DNA of 64,000 bases from Impatiens glandulifera (GCF_907164915.1 NW_025919459.1:124001-188000); one strand, 5' to 3'; shown: positions 1 through 20,777, counted from the first letter of the stretch. Translations and numbers: made by a program. Notes: a model not told the origin generated them from the letters alone.

Positions 1-1348
1 AATTACCAGATTAATTGTACAAATGGTGTATTTTTAGATGTAAATTTAACAAACATATCTAAAGTGTAAATATAGTATTATTTATTTTTGTTAAAACATA
101 TGTGATTTTATTATTATTATTTTTAATAACCATAAATTGATTGGTATTACAGAAAATATTTAAATTGTACGTACATAATTTTTAAAAGAGTATGCGTCAA
201 TTTTTTATTTTATTTTAACTAGATTGCTTGCATAATTATTATATTTAATTATTTTTGTTATACTATTAAAAATATTACCTATTTTATTATTTGAACTTAA
301 TTGTAGGCTATAATATATAACAATTATTAATCTATGAAATATTAATATATATGTTTTTTTAATCATATTATTAATATTTTTGGTTATAATTTTATTAATT
401 GTTGAAAATCCTAGATTAAAATTGTTCATTTGTAATAGTTCTAAAGATAATTATATATTATTAAAAATATAGTATGATGCCTAAATTTAAAATATGATAT
501 ATTATTTTATTAAATAATATAATTATTTAAATAATATGGTATCCTATATAGAGAACTATTTGTGTAAATCAGTGTTTCATCTATAATTTTACTTAATTTA
601 AATTATTTGTTATGAATTTATAAAGTATTACATATTTTATTATAAAATTTAAAACTCTTGATTATTAATTTTTTATTATAAGAATATTTCTTTCTAAAAA
701 AAAAAAATCATGCAAGTTAATGAATTGTGCGGATTTTCATTTAATTATTAATAAAACCTAACTGCATTTATAAATTTTCCTATTTCAAATATAAATTACA
801 TTTATGTTCTTCAATAAATATAAATATGACCATAAATTGCACATTCTCTATTTTTTCTATTTTTTTTTTTTTACAAATTTGACATTATCTCTAATTTTTT
901 TAATTTAATATACTAATTGTTTTATCTATTTTTTTTTTAAAAGATAAAACTTACTTTTATCCACTTTACTTTTATCTATAACTTTCTAGTTACTTTTATA
1001 AGTATATTTCAATTTATTTTTAAGCCACCCAACTCGAATTCCTAAATTTGTCCCATATACATTGAAATAAAAATTTACATGTAATAACAAAAAAAAACAT
1101 TACAAGTAAAACAAACATACTTATTATTTTGACCCATTCTCAAATAAACAATTTTATCCATTTTAGTTTCAATTTTCTTAACTGATATCTATGTTTATTC
1201 CATGTATATATCAAATGCATCTAACCATAAATTGCATAAAATAAATACCATATATGCAAGCAAATTGATTTTAAAATGTCAAACAATTCTAAGTATTATA
1301 ATGTTAAGAATCTTTCTTCATTATAAATAAAATATTTAGTGATAGTTC
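1..1348. other. AT-rich region upstream of protease gene A
   Basis: No gene is recognisable here. From about 461 onward the sequence matches the region before gene B (about 13885-14580), including the stretch around 470-540 and the block just before the TATA box. It is therefore the 5' flank of the A/B segmental duplication. Homopolymer A/T runs are frequent. The short open frames are ordinary AT-rich noise without family resemblance. Confidence 0.7.
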
Positions 1349-1356
1349 TATAAATA
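1349..1356 (+). promoter_or_regulatory. TATA box of protease gene A
   Basis: TATAAATA lies 45 bases before the chosen ATG at 1401. The same octamer at the same spacing precedes genes B, C and E, inside a conserved stretch reading roughly AAAATATTTAGTGA...TTCTATAAATACC. Conservation across paralogs supports a core promoter. No transcript evidence is available. Confidence 0.7.
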
Positions 1357-1400
1357 CCTCATTCCAAACTAAACTAAGGCAAAATCATCTTTCTTTCAAG

Positions 1401-5648
<4,248 letters not shown>

Positions 5649-6345
5649 ACAACAAACATGATGATATTGCATAGTATTGATTTTGTGACATAAATAAGGT
5701 AATTATAGAGAAAGGTGTGATTTTTTATTTTATTGACGGGTTGTCAAAGAACAAATTGTTTTCAGAGAATGTGTCTCGAGAGCATATGTTCATGGTTTGG
5801 TGTGGTGTGCTATATCTTTGTGGATGTATTAAACCTCTTCACGATTGTGATTTATTTAACGCCGATTGCTTTGGATTGATTTTTGTATGTTCGTGGTAGT
5901 TTTCATGCAAAATTTAACATTTTGGTATTTATCTTGGGCAATTAGTTGGATTGGGATTAGCAGTGGAATCGCCTGGCTATTCATGAATAATATTATTTAC
6001 AATCAAGACCATTAATTTGGTTAATTTATTCACTACCTTCAATTCTAATAAAGATGTCTATCTATTTATTATAAATGGAAAAGACTCAAAAGATCAAACT
6101 AATAACATTCTAATTTAACTCAAAATATCACAAAATGAGATATTGATTAAAAGATAAAGGTCAAAGGCCGAATCTTATAAAAATAATTTTATATTTATAT
6201 CAAATTAATTCGAGAAAGAAGTTTGGGATTTAAATTGATAAAGATAAATAGGCTAGGAACCATGTAAAGTTTAAAATAGTGAAAGTTGGCCAAATTTATC
6301 TAGTTGATTGGGTAAATTTGACCAGTCTAAGTCAAAATTATCTAC
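5649..6345. other. 3' flank of gene A, shared with gene B
   Basis: Untranslated and intergenic sequence matching about 18369-19056 behind gene B, with small indels. The match stops abruptly near 6346, where the minisatellite starts. No other gene is seen. Confidence 0.75.
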
Positions 6346-6349
6346 CTTA

Positions 6350-7905
6350 GAAAGTGTGGTTTGGCGAGCATTTGAAAGTGTGAGGTTACGAGATAAAAAT
6401 CGGATGGTGGATGGTTTGTCGAGTGTGAGGTTGGAATTAGTGGTTGGTTTGGCGAGCATTTGAAAGTGTGAGGTCATGATATGGAGGTCGGTGGTGAGTG
6501 GTTTGTCAAGTGAGAGGTCGGAATTAGTTGTTGGTTTGACGAACATTTGAAAGTGTGAAGTCACGAAATGGAGGTCGGGTGGTGGGTGATTTTCGAGTGT
6601 GAGGTCAGAATTATTTGTTGGTTTGACGAGCATTTTAATTGGTAAGGATATGAGATGGAGGTCAGGTAGTGGGTGGTTTGTCGAGTGTGAGGTCGGAATT
6701 AGTGGTTGGTTTAGCAAGCATTTGAAAGTGTGAGGTCACGAGATAGAGGTTGGGTATTAGTGGGTGGTTTGTTGAGTGTGAGGTCAGAATTATTTGTTAG
6801 TTTGACGAGCATTTGAAAGTGTGAGGTCACGAAATGGTGGTCGGGTGGTAGGTGGTTTGTCAAGTGTGAGGTCGAAATTAGTTGTTGGTTTGACGAGCAT
6901 TTAAAAGTGTAAGGTCACGAGATGGAGGTCAGGTTGTGGGTGGTTTATCGAGTATGAGGTCAGAATAAGTGGTTAGTTTGACGAGCACTTGAAAGTGTGA
7001 GGTCACGAGATAGAGGTCGGGTATTGGTGAGTGGTTTATCGAGTGTGAGGTCATATTAGTTGTTGGTTTGACGAGCATTTGAAAGTGTGAGGTCACGAGA
7101 TGGAGGTCGGTGGTGAGTGGTTTGTCGAGTGTGAGGTCGAAATTAGTTGTTGGTTTGACGAGCATTTGAAAGTGTGAAGTCACGAAATGGAGGTCGGGTG
7201 GTTGATGGTTTATTGAGTGTGAAGTCGAAATTAGTTGTTGGTTTGACAAATATTTAAAAGTGTAAGGTCACGAGATGGAGGTCAGGTGGTGGGTGATTTG
7301 TCGAGTGTGAGGTCACGAGATAGAGATCGTGTATTGGTGGGTGGTTTGTCGAGTGTGAGGTTGGAATTACTTGTTGGTTTGACGAGAATTTGAAAGTATG
7401 AGGTCATGAAATGGAGGTCGGTTGGTGGGTGGTTTGTCGAGTGTGAGGTCGGAATTAGTTGTTGGTTTGACGAGCATTTGAAAGTGTAAGGTCACGAGAT
7501 TTAAGTCATATGGTGGGTGGTTTATCGAGTGTGGGGTCGGAATTAGTGGTTGGTTTGACGAGCATTTGAAAGTGTGAGGTCATGAAATAGAGGTCGGGTA
7601 TTGGTGGGTGATTTGTTGAGTGTGAGGTCGGAATTAGTTGTTGGTTTGACGAGAATTTTAAAGTGTGAGGTCACGAGATGTAGGTCGGGTGGTTTGTCGA
7701 GTGTGAGATCAGAATTAGATGTTGGTTTGGCGAGCATTTGAAAGTTTGTAAGGTCACGAGACAGAGGTCGAGTGGTGGATGGTTTGTCGAGTGTGAGGTC
7801 GGAATTAGTGTTTGGTTTGGCGAGCATTTTTTAAAGTGTGAGGTCACGAGTTGGAGGTCAGATGGGTAGTTTGTCGAGTGTGAGATCGGAATTAAGATTG
7901 GTTGT
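6350..7905. repeat. 88-bp minisatellite, about 17 copies
   Basis: A G-rich unit built around GAGCATTTGAAAGTGTGAGG, GAGGTCGG and GGTTTGTCGAGTGTGAGG recurs about every 88 bases (phrase starts near 6367, 6455, 6540, 6628, 6717, 6807, 6896 and onward to 7825). Copies differ by point changes and small indels. The minus strand stays open over long stretches, but 88 is not a multiple of three and frames change from copy to copy, so it is not taken as coding. It sits where A/B homology ends, and gene B has no such array. Confidence 0.9.
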
Positions 7906-8399
7906 TGAGTTTGACGAGATATAAGAAATATGTTATCAAAATTTAGGTCGACTAAGAATAATGGGTGGTTCCCAAGTGGATAAAAAAGATATATAAAAAA
8001 GTGTAAGTCACAAGATAGTTAATTGAGGGGTTAAGTGGGGTGTCGAGGGGATAAAATATATGTTAACATTAAATTTAAGATTAAATTATTTTTTACCAAT
8101 AAAATCAGTTTTAAATTAATTAAATTTAAATAATATTAATTTTATCTAAAAATATTTATAGATAAATAATATTTTAAATATATTTTTATCGGGAATTGAT
8201 GCTAGTTGACCTAATGAAGCAAATTAAAAAAACATATTTCACATGCTCGATTCCCACTAAAAAAAGGTATTAAGATGAAGTAAGAAGTTCTTAATGTTGG
8301 GTTACCTTTCTAAATTAAAAAATAAAATAAAAATTAGATATATTCAAAAAAAAAAAAAAAATAGACATATTCAAGCAAATCTTAACATTAAAATATAAA
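7906..8399. other. Intergenic stretch with no recognised feature
   Basis: AT-rich sequence after the minisatellite, with a poly-A run near 8345-8360. Nothing recognisable on either strand. Confidence 0.6.
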
Positions 8400-9390
8400 T
8401 TCTTTCCAATCCTCCCACTAAAATATATATATATATATATATAATTCTTTTTAGTAGTGGCAATATTTTTATTTATCAATCCACACAAAAATGTGGATAT
8501 GCATTATTTATAAAAAAAATCGAACCATTACAAATATAATAAAAATAATTAATGTCATCAAGACCTAAATAACTCAAATAATTAAATTTGTTTAATAATA
8601 TTTTACTTCAAAATAATAGATCAAATAAACCCTAAGTTTACTTCCAATAGAAAAAGACCTTAGGACTTTAATAGTATTATACTAGGGAGTCACTATTTGA
8701 AAACATTGCTGATTAATTCTAAGTGATAATATTTTAAATTTAAATAAATTCACGTAACAACCTATTTTTTAATCTTTTATAGTATAACTAATTTTTAACT
8801 ATAGTTATATTATATATATAAATTCATATATTTTATTACACTAAAATAAATTATATTTTTTGCAAACTTACTTAATTTATTTAAAACAACCCTCAACCCA
8901 CATTTTAATTCCCTAAAATACAAATTCTTTCAAATCCTCCAACTAATGTATATATTTCTTTTTTTAATAGTGGCAATATTTTTATTTATTAATCCATACC
9001 AAAATCTGAATATCTCATTATTTCTAAAAAACGAACCAGTACAAGTATAATATCAATAATTTATGTCATCAAGACCTAAATAACTCAAATAATTAACTTT
9101 GTTTAATAATATTTTACTTCAATATAATAGATCAAATAAACCCTAAGTTTACTTCCAATAGAAAAACACCTTAGGACTTTCATATTATTATACTAGGGAG
9201 TCACTATTTGAAAACATTGCTGATTAATAAGTGATAATATTTTAAATTAAATTAAATTCAGGTAACAACCGATTTTTTAATCTTTTCTAGTATAACTAAA
9301 TTTTTAACTATAGTTATATTTTATGTTATTTCACTAAAATAAATTATATTTTTTTGCAAACTTACTTAATTTATTTAAAACAACCTCTAC
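8400..9390. repeat. Two tandem copies of an upstream module (about 8400-8890 and 8920-9390)
   Basis: Two adjacent direct copies of about 500 bases share phrases such as GTCATCAAGACCTAAATAAC, AAACCCTAAGTTTACTTCCA and GGGAGTCACTATTTGAAAAC. Related, more diverged copies lie upstream of gene C (about 21970-22210) and twice upstream of gene E (about 38430-38660 and 40980-41180). The module is thus part of the duplicated neighbourhood of the protease genes. No coding potential seen. Confidence 0.75.
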
Positions 9391-9838
9391 TCAATTTTGG
9401 GTTAAATTTAATCCTAAACTTCTATCTAAAATCAAATTAACTTACAAAAAAAAATAAAAAATTGATTCGGAGCTTAATTCATTATTTTCAATCAATTTGA
9501 CCCAAAGTTTGGTCTAAATTCAATATATTACTAATAATATTTTTTTATTAATTACACTAAATATTCAATATTTTAAATATGCATATTATCATTTAAATAT
9601 ATTATATAATTAATGATTTTTTATTAAAATTTATAAAAAATCACTAATCAATTTTTTTGAGTTTGTTTAACTAAAACAGTTATTGATAATTTTTTAAGTT
9701 AAAGTTTGAATAATAAAAATAATTAATTTATATAATATATTTAAATAATAACATGTATATTTTACAAAATTAAATGTTTGACTGTAATTAATAATAAAAA
9801 AACAAGTTTATTCGTGTTAATATTTTTTAGTTTACAAA
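9391..9838. other. AT-rich intergenic spacer before the Helitron-like element
   Basis: No gene or defined repeat is seen. It ends in ...TTTACAAA, the presumed left flank of the Helitron insertion. Confidence 0.6.
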
Positions 9839-12800
9839 TCTATATATATATATAATGAAGCTTAATTTTTAAAGTGTCCGTATTGCTGGGTCGAGAGCTG
9901 TGGTTAATTTGGATACTTGGTCGAATTGTGGGTTGACCCGTTTTTAAATTTAAAACAGTTAAAAATAAAATTAAAAATGCTAGAGGTATATTTCGAACTT
10001 GCAACCTAACAAAACAAGTACAACTCTTTAACCAACTAGGCTACAAAGACTTTATATTTTAAATTCAACACCAAATTTAATAAACGCGGGACGTTTTAAT
10101 ATTAATATAAGTTCAACTTTTTAACTAACTAATCTATATATATATAATAATGCTTAATTTTTAAAGTGTCCGGATTGCCGGGTCGAGAGTTGTGGTTAAT
10201 TTGGATACTTGGGTCGGATTGTGGGTTGACCCGTTTTTAAATTCAAAACGGTTAAAAATAAAATTAAAAATACTAAAGGTATGTATCGAACTTGCAACCT
10301 AACAAAACAAGTACAACTCTTTAACCAACTAGCCTACAAAAACTTTATATTTTAAATTCAACACCAAATTTGATAAATGCGGGAAGTTTTAATATTAATA
10401 TAAGTTTAACTTTTTAACTAACTAATATATATATATATAATGATGCTTAATTTTTAAAGTATTCGGATTGTCGGGTCGAGAACTGTGGTTAATTTGGATA
10501 CTTGGGTCGGATTGTGGGTTGACCCGTTTTTAAATTTAAAACAGTTAAAAATAAAATTAAAAATGTTAGAGGTATGTTTCGAACTTGCAATATAACAAAA
10601 AAAGTACAACTCTTTAACCAACTAGGCTACAAAGACTTTATATTTTAATTTCAACAACAAATTTGATAAACGCGGGACGTTTTAATATTAATATAAGTTC
10701 AACTTTTTAACTAACTAATATATATATATATAATGATGCTTAATTTTTAAAGTGTCCGGATTTGCGGGTCAAAAGCTGTGGTTAATTTGGATACTTGGGT
10801 CGGATTGTGGGTTCACCCGTTTTTAAATTTAAAAAGGTTAAAAATAAAATTAAAAATGCTAGAGGTATGTTTCGAACTTAAAACCTAATAAAACAAGTAC
10901 AACTCTTTAACTAACTAGGCTACAAAAACTTTATATTTTAAATTCAACACCAAATTTGATAAACGCGGGAAGTTTTAATATTAATATAAGTTCAACTTTT
11001 TAACTAACTAATCTATATATATATATAAAATGATGCTTAATTTTTAAAGTGTACGGATTGCCGGGTCGAGAGCTGTGGTTAATTTGGATATTTGGGTCGG
11101 ATTTTGGGTTCACCCGTTTTTAAATTTAAAAAGGTTAAAAATAAAATAAAAAATGCTAGAGGTATGTTTCGAACTTGCAACCTAACAAAAAACAAGTACA
11201 ACTCTATAACCAACTACACTACAAAAAAATTATATTTTAAATTCAACAGCAAATTTGATAAACGCGGGAAGTTTTAATATTAATATAAGTTCAACTTTTT
11301 AACTAACTAATCTATATATATATATAATGATGCTTAATTTTTAAAGTGTCCGGATTTGCGGGTCGAGAGCTGTGGTTAATTTGGATACTTGGGTCGGATT
11401 GTGGGTTGACCCGTTGTTAAATTTAAAAATGTTAAAAATAAAATTAAAAATGTTAGAGGTATGTTTCGAACTTGCAACCTAACAAAACAAGTATAACTTT
11501 TTAACCAACTAGGCTACAAAGACTTTATATTTAAATTTCAACAAAAAATTTGATAAACGCGGGACGTTTTAATATTAATATAAGTTCAACTTTTTATTAA
11601 CTAATCTATATATATATATAATGATGCTTAATTTTTAAAGTGTCCGGATTGCCGGGTCGAGAGCTGTGGTTAATTTGGGTCGGATTGTGGGTTCACCCGT
11701 TTTTAAATTTAAAACGGTTAAAAATAAAATTAAAAATGCTAGAGGTATGTTTCGAACTTGCAACCTAACAAAACAAGTACAACTCTTTAACCAACTACGC
11801 TACAAAGAATTTATATTTTATATTCAACACCAAATTTGATAAACGCGAGACGTTTTAATATTAATATAAGTTTAACTTTTTAACTAACTAATATATATAT
11901 ATATAATGATGCTTAATTTTTAAAGTGTCCTGATTGCCGGGTCGAGAGATGTTGTTAATTTGGATATTTGGGTCGGATTGTGGGTTGACCCGTTTTTTTA
12001 AAAATAAAATTAAAAATTCTAGAGGTATGTTTCGAATTTGCAACCTAACAAAACAAGTATAACTTTTTAACTAACTAGGCTACAAAGACTTTATATTTTA
12101 AATTCAACACCAAATTTGATAAACGCGGGAAGTTTTTAATATTAATATAAGTCCAACTTTTTAACTAACTAATCTATATATATAATGATGCTTAATTTTT
12201 AAAGTGTCCGGATTGGCGGGTCGAGAGCTGTGGTTTAATTTGGATACTTGGGTCGAATTGTGGTTAACTCGTTTTTAAATTTAAAATAGTTAAAAATAAA
12301 ATTAAAAATGTTAGAGGTATGTTTCGAACTTGCAACCTAACAAAACAAATACAACTCTTTAACCAACTATACTTCAAAGACTTTATATTTTAAATTCAAC
12401 ACCAAATTTTATAAACGCGGGACGTTTTAATATTAATAAAAGTTCAACTTTTTAACTAACTAATATATATATATAAATATATATATAATGATGCTTAATT
12501 TTTAAAGTGTCCGGATTGCCGGGTCGAGAGTTGTGGTTAATTTGGATACTTGGGTCGGATTGTGGTTGACCCGTTTTTAAATTTAAAACGGTTAAAAATA
12601 AAATTAAAAATGCTAAAAGTATGTTTCGAACTTGCAACCTAACAAAAACAAGTACAACTCTTTAACCAACTAAGCTACAAAGACTTTATATTTTAAATTC
12701 AACACCAAATTTTATAAACGCGGGACGTTTTAATATTAATATAAGTTCAACTTTTTAACTAACTAATCTATATATATATAATGATGCTTAATTTTTAAAG

Positions 12801-13223
12801 TGTCCGGATTGCCGGGTCGAGAGCTGTGGTTAATTTGGATACTTGGGTCGGATTGTGGGTTGACCCGTTTTTAAATTTAAAACGGTTAAAAATAAAATTA
12901 AAAATGCTAAAGGTATGTTTCGAATTTGCAACCTAACAAAAACAAGTACAACTCTTTAACCAACTACACTACAAAGACTTTATATTTTAAATTCAACACC
13001 AAATTTGATAAACGCGGGACGTTTTAATAATAATATTATTTCAACTTTTTAACTAACTAATATATAATGATGTTGAGTAAATGAATAATTGAGTCGGATT
13101 GTGTGTTGACCACCCATAAACTTAAAATGGTTAAAAATAAAATTAAAAATGTTATCCGTAATTTTTTTCACGGTTTTTTATATTATTACTCTTACTCGTG
13201 CAAATGCACAGGCTAAAAGCTAG
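9839..13223 (+). mobile_element. Non-autonomous Helitron-like element with about eleven tandem 5' ends
   Basis: It starts TCTATATATATA after an A and ends CTAG before a T at 13220-13223, as in Helitron insertions between A and T without target duplication. A hairpin GTGCA-AA-TGCAC (13198-13209) lies about 10 bases before the CTAG, the usual 3' arrangement. Between the ends, a unit of about 290 bases is repeated in tandem. Each unit begins (T)CTATATATA...ATGATGCTTAATTTTTAAAG and contains a CGGGTCGAGAGCTGTGG-like phrase. Unit starts lie near 9839, 10133, 10426, 10718, 11014, 11311, 11605, 11890, 12174, 12466 and 12765. A shortened twelfth unit (about 13062) joins the single 3' end. No Rep/helicase coding is present. 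An ordinary satellite is the alternative, but the matching termini favour Helitron. Confidence 0.75.
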
Positions 13224-13682
13224 TTTTAATAAAACATTAATAATCATACAAATATATTTAAATAATAATATGTGTATTTTAAAAAAGCAACCACATTAAA
13301 AGGAAATTACTACGTTCAAACTATCGATCCTAATAATTATATATTTTTCTAAGTTCAAGTAGTAATTATATATTTTTCTAAGGTCAAGTAGTAATTATAT
13401 TTTTCTAAGTTACAAATCTTAAATTTTATAGAAAAATTAATTAAGTAATAATGTAAATTGTTTTTCTTCTAAAAATCAAAAAAAAAAAAAATATGTCGTT
13501 TCATTTAAGAATTGTTTTTTAAAAGGTCAATCCAGTTATTATCATAATCTCTTCTTTGTGCAAATATAAAATAAATAAATGTTTTGTAATAATGTTTTGA
13601 ATGTAGAAATGTTTTTGGGATTATACTGAATTTTTATTTAAAATAAATAAATGTTTATAAGATGCCTAAATTAAAAATTATT
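13224..13682. other. Spacer with a short tandem repeat
   Basis: AT-rich DNA between the Helitron-like element and a MITE. A unit of about 26 bases (AAGTAGTAATTATATATTTT-like) occurs about three times at 13338-13405. No gene seen. Confidence 0.55.
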
Positions 13683-13879
13683 GGGAGCACGACTTTGGGA
13701 GAACGACTCGTATAACGAAAGTAACATTACTGTTATACGAAAGTGACCTCGCTGTTATACAAAACAGATCTCGCTGTTATACAAAGGGACGAGGTATCTA
13801 TTGTATAATAGCGATGTCACTTTCGTATAACAGCGATGTCACTTTCGCTGTACGAGTCGCTCCCCGAAGTCGTGCTCTC
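13683..13879. mobile_element. MITE of about 197 bp with imperfect terminal inverted repeats
   Basis: Left end GGGAGCACGACTTTGGGAG and right end CTCCCCGAAGTCGTGCTCTC are imperfect inverted repeats that extend inward through ACGACTCGTA. The interior holds several short repeats of CTGTTATAC/GTATAACAG in both orientations next to CTTTCGTA. Gene A's equivalent flank (near 461) lacks the element, so it inserted after the A/B duplication. No clear target duplication was found, so the superfamily is unassigned. Confidence 0.7.
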
Positions 13880-14580
13880 TATTTTTCCTTTATTAAAATA
13901 TAGTATGATGCCTAAATTTAAAAGATGATATATTATTTTATTGAATAATATAATTATTTAAATAATATGGTATATGTTGTTCATCCTTTATTGAGAACTA
14001 TTTATATAAAGTAGTGTTTCATCTTTAGCTTAGTTTTGCACTGAACTTTTGAATTTTGATTTAAATTTAAATTATCTGTTATGAATTTTTTAAAGTATTA
14101 AAACTCTTGATTATCAATTTTTTATTTTAAGAATATCTGTTTTGATAAAAAAAAAAAAAAAAGTTTATGAATTGTGTAGATTTTGGTAATTTAGTTAATA
14201 ATAAAAACCGATATGCATTTATAAATTTCCTATTTCAAATACAAATTACCTTTCTGTTATTCAATAAATATAAACATGACCATAAATTGCACATATACAC
14301 ATTGAAATGCAAATTTACAAGTGTAAAGACAAAAAAAATTACATGTAAAACAAACACACCACCATTCTCAAATAACAATTATATCCATTTTAGTTTCAAT
14401 TTTCTAAACTTTGATATCTATTTTTATTCCATGTATATGTCACATGCATCTAACCATAAATTGCATAAAACAAATACCATAGTTGCAAGCAAATTTATTT
14501 TAAAATGTCAAACAATTCTAAGTCTTCTTATAATGTTAAGAATCCTTCTTCATTATAAATAAAATATTTAGTGATAGTTC

Positions 14581-14588
14581 TATAAATA
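14581..14588 (+). promoter_or_regulatory. TATA box of protease gene B
   Basis: TATAAATA lies 41 bases before the first exon's ATG, in the promoter block shared with genes A, C and E. Confidence 0.7.
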
Positions 14589-14628
14589 CCTCGTTCCAAG
14601 TTAAACTAAGGCAAAATCATCTTACAAG

Positions 14629-18368
<3,740 letters not shown>

Positions 18369-20608
18369 ACAACAAACATGATGATATTACATGGTATTGA
18401 TTTTGTGACATAAATAAGGTAATTATATTTTGAGGAGATTCGAAAAGGTGTGATTTTATGTTATTGACGGGTTGTCAAAGAACAATTTGTTTTCAGAGAA
18501 TGTTTCTCGAGAGCATATGTTCTTGGTTTGGTGTGCTATATCTTTGTGGATGTATTAAACTCTTCACGATTGTGATTTATTTAACAACGGTTGCTTTGGA
18601 TTGAGTTTGGTAGTTTTCATGCAAAATTTAACATTTTGGTATTTATCTTGGGCAATTAGATGGGTTGGGATTAGCAGTGGAATTGCCTGCCCATTATAAA
18701 AAAAAAGTCTCTATTCATGAATAAAATTATTTACAATCAATTCAAGACCATTAATTTGGTTAATTTATTCATTATCTTCAATTCTAATAAAGATGTCTGT
18801 CTATTTATTATAAATGGAAAAGACTCAAAAGATCAAACTAATAACATTCTAATTTAACTCAAAATATCACAAAGTGAATCTTAGAAAAATAATTTTATAT
18901 TTATATCAAATTAATTTGAGAAAGCAGTTTGGGATTTTAATTGATAAAGATAAATAGGCATGCAAAGTTTAAAATAGTGAAAGTTGGCCAACTTTGTTTA
19001 GTTGATTTGGGTAAATTTGACCATAAATCTAAGTCTAGGTCAAAATTATCAACCCTAGAGACAAGAGATTGAATAAAAAAATCAAAATGTCCTTAGGGCC
19101 AAAATGATTAACTAAAAAAATAAATATCTCTTCTTCTATACTAAACTTGGGCAATGTGTAGGACTATTACAATTAGACACAAAATGATTTTGAAACGCAA
19201 CAATAATATCTTATTTGGATTGTGAGTTTGACACGACACAAACACGAGTACAAATTCACAAGACATAAACATGGACCCAACACGATTATGAATTTACCTA
19301 TTTACCTGTTGATTTATCAAATTAATCAAGTTAACGTTGATTTATCAAACTATCTATGTGTGCCCGATTAATTTGTTTTTCTTCTTCAATGAATATCTAA
19401 TTATGTGATCTCTTGTAAATCAAGCTAACGATGATTTATCAAATTAATCTCATTGTTTATTAAATCAAGCTAACATTGATTTATCAAATTAATCTGGTTT
19501 ACTAATTCTAATCCATTGCAAATTAGGAAAACATATATTTGGGTGTTAAAATGTTGAGAATCAAAACTAAATAAAAGTACTTTGCAAATCACATCTTCAT
19601 AGAAGCAATATATACTTCTAAGAATTATTGCAATAACATATGCAAAAGTAGGTAAAATCGTTTAATACGTTACATAATTAGTTGTAAGATGACATTTTTT
19701 GTTTATATTTATTGGCCTTTCCTCCAATGTTTTTTTCAACTTATTCCAAGCTAACCAAAATGAAAAGCCTATGTTTGCATCAATATTAAATGTTTAGTAG
19801 TAATTATGTCACAAAGACAATGTCTTTATTAGATGAAGCTATCATGAGAATAGGTAAAAACTAGGGACATATTTGTGGCAAAGTAAAAGTCCTTAAATAC
19901 TCACATATGACTTCATATAATTTATCATTGAATGAGTTTCAAGGGATTTAAAAAAAAAAAAAATGATGCAATGCAATCTTATTTCATTACAAAGAACTCA
20001 ACCAACATTTCTTGTAACTTTTTACAGTTCCTCTTCAATATTTGACTGAAGTTTGTGTTTTTCAAACCTATTATTAGTTAGTTTAATATTGTTTTGACAA
20101 GAAATTGTGTTTATGATTCAAAAACATATATAAAAGGATTATTGTCATAATCTTTTAAAATAATCTCTTGGACAAGAAATGATTATGTCTCTCCTATTAT
20201 TTTTCGATGAATCATTTGATTTTAATGAATTATATGAGATTATTTGAGATGTAAGGTCTATACGGCTTAGATGATATTGAACTTTTTTATTTTTTTACGA
20301 TTCTACCTTAATTACGATGAAGCTCTTCAGTCTTCCCTCGAAAATATTATTTCTCTTTTTCGCAATGCTTTTTCTTGACTTTGTATATGTTTTTATTTTG
20401 CTCTTTTTTATTTTGTTTAGTCTGTGAATCAATTGTTTTGAATTTGAACTTACAAAATAATAATATTCTTGAAACAATATCATTTTTTTCTCATTTCTTC
20501 AATTTGGGCTATGAATAAAATATCTTAGAAAAATTTAACATTCCAAATTTCTTTTTTAAATTTTGTATTGTAATGAATTAATAATGATATTTTTTTGAAT
20601 TATGGAGA
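18369..20608. other. Intergenic region between genes B and C, first part
   Basis: The first 690 bases match the 3' flank of gene A. Short runs at 19290-19520 repeat phrases such as GATTTATCAAATTAATC and AATCAAGCTAACATTGATTT. From about 19970 to 20560 the sequence matches about 40030-40560 upstream of gene E, showing that the C and E neighbourhoods share an origin. No gene recognised. Confidence 0.65.
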
Positions 20609-20731
20609 GGTAGCATGACACCCACAACTATGACCCTCTGCTTTCATTTAAAGTGTTTGAAGTGAGAATCAAATCTATGACATTTTAGTCTCTAATGTCA
20701 ATTCTTTTTACTGGGCCACTCTTATGAGGTC
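20609..20731 (-). repeat. tRNA-derived SINE copy 1
   Basis: On the minus strand it starts near GGCCCAGTAAAAAGAAT, an A-box-like head, and carries a B-box-like GATTTGATTCTC about 50 bases further on. The same family occurs at 24985-25109 and 59160-59286. The third copy keeps the boxes best (TAGCCCAGTGGTAAGAG and GGGTTCGATTTT). This copy is diverged. Confidence 0.55.
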
Positions 20732-20777
20732 ATTTTATAAATCCATGACAAAAGTCTAAGGTCGCATTTGAAGAGAA

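Noticed and set aside
6271..7827. Long minus-strand reading frames with repeated TSHFQMLVKPTTNSDLTLDKP-like residues
   Set aside because: They lie entirely in the 88-bp minisatellite. The period is not a multiple of three and the frame changes between copies, so the openness comes from the repeat.
14167..14562. 131-codon open frame upstream of gene B
   Set aside because: It overlaps the conserved promoter flank. The corresponding sequence upstream of A is not open, and the composition is plain AT-rich.
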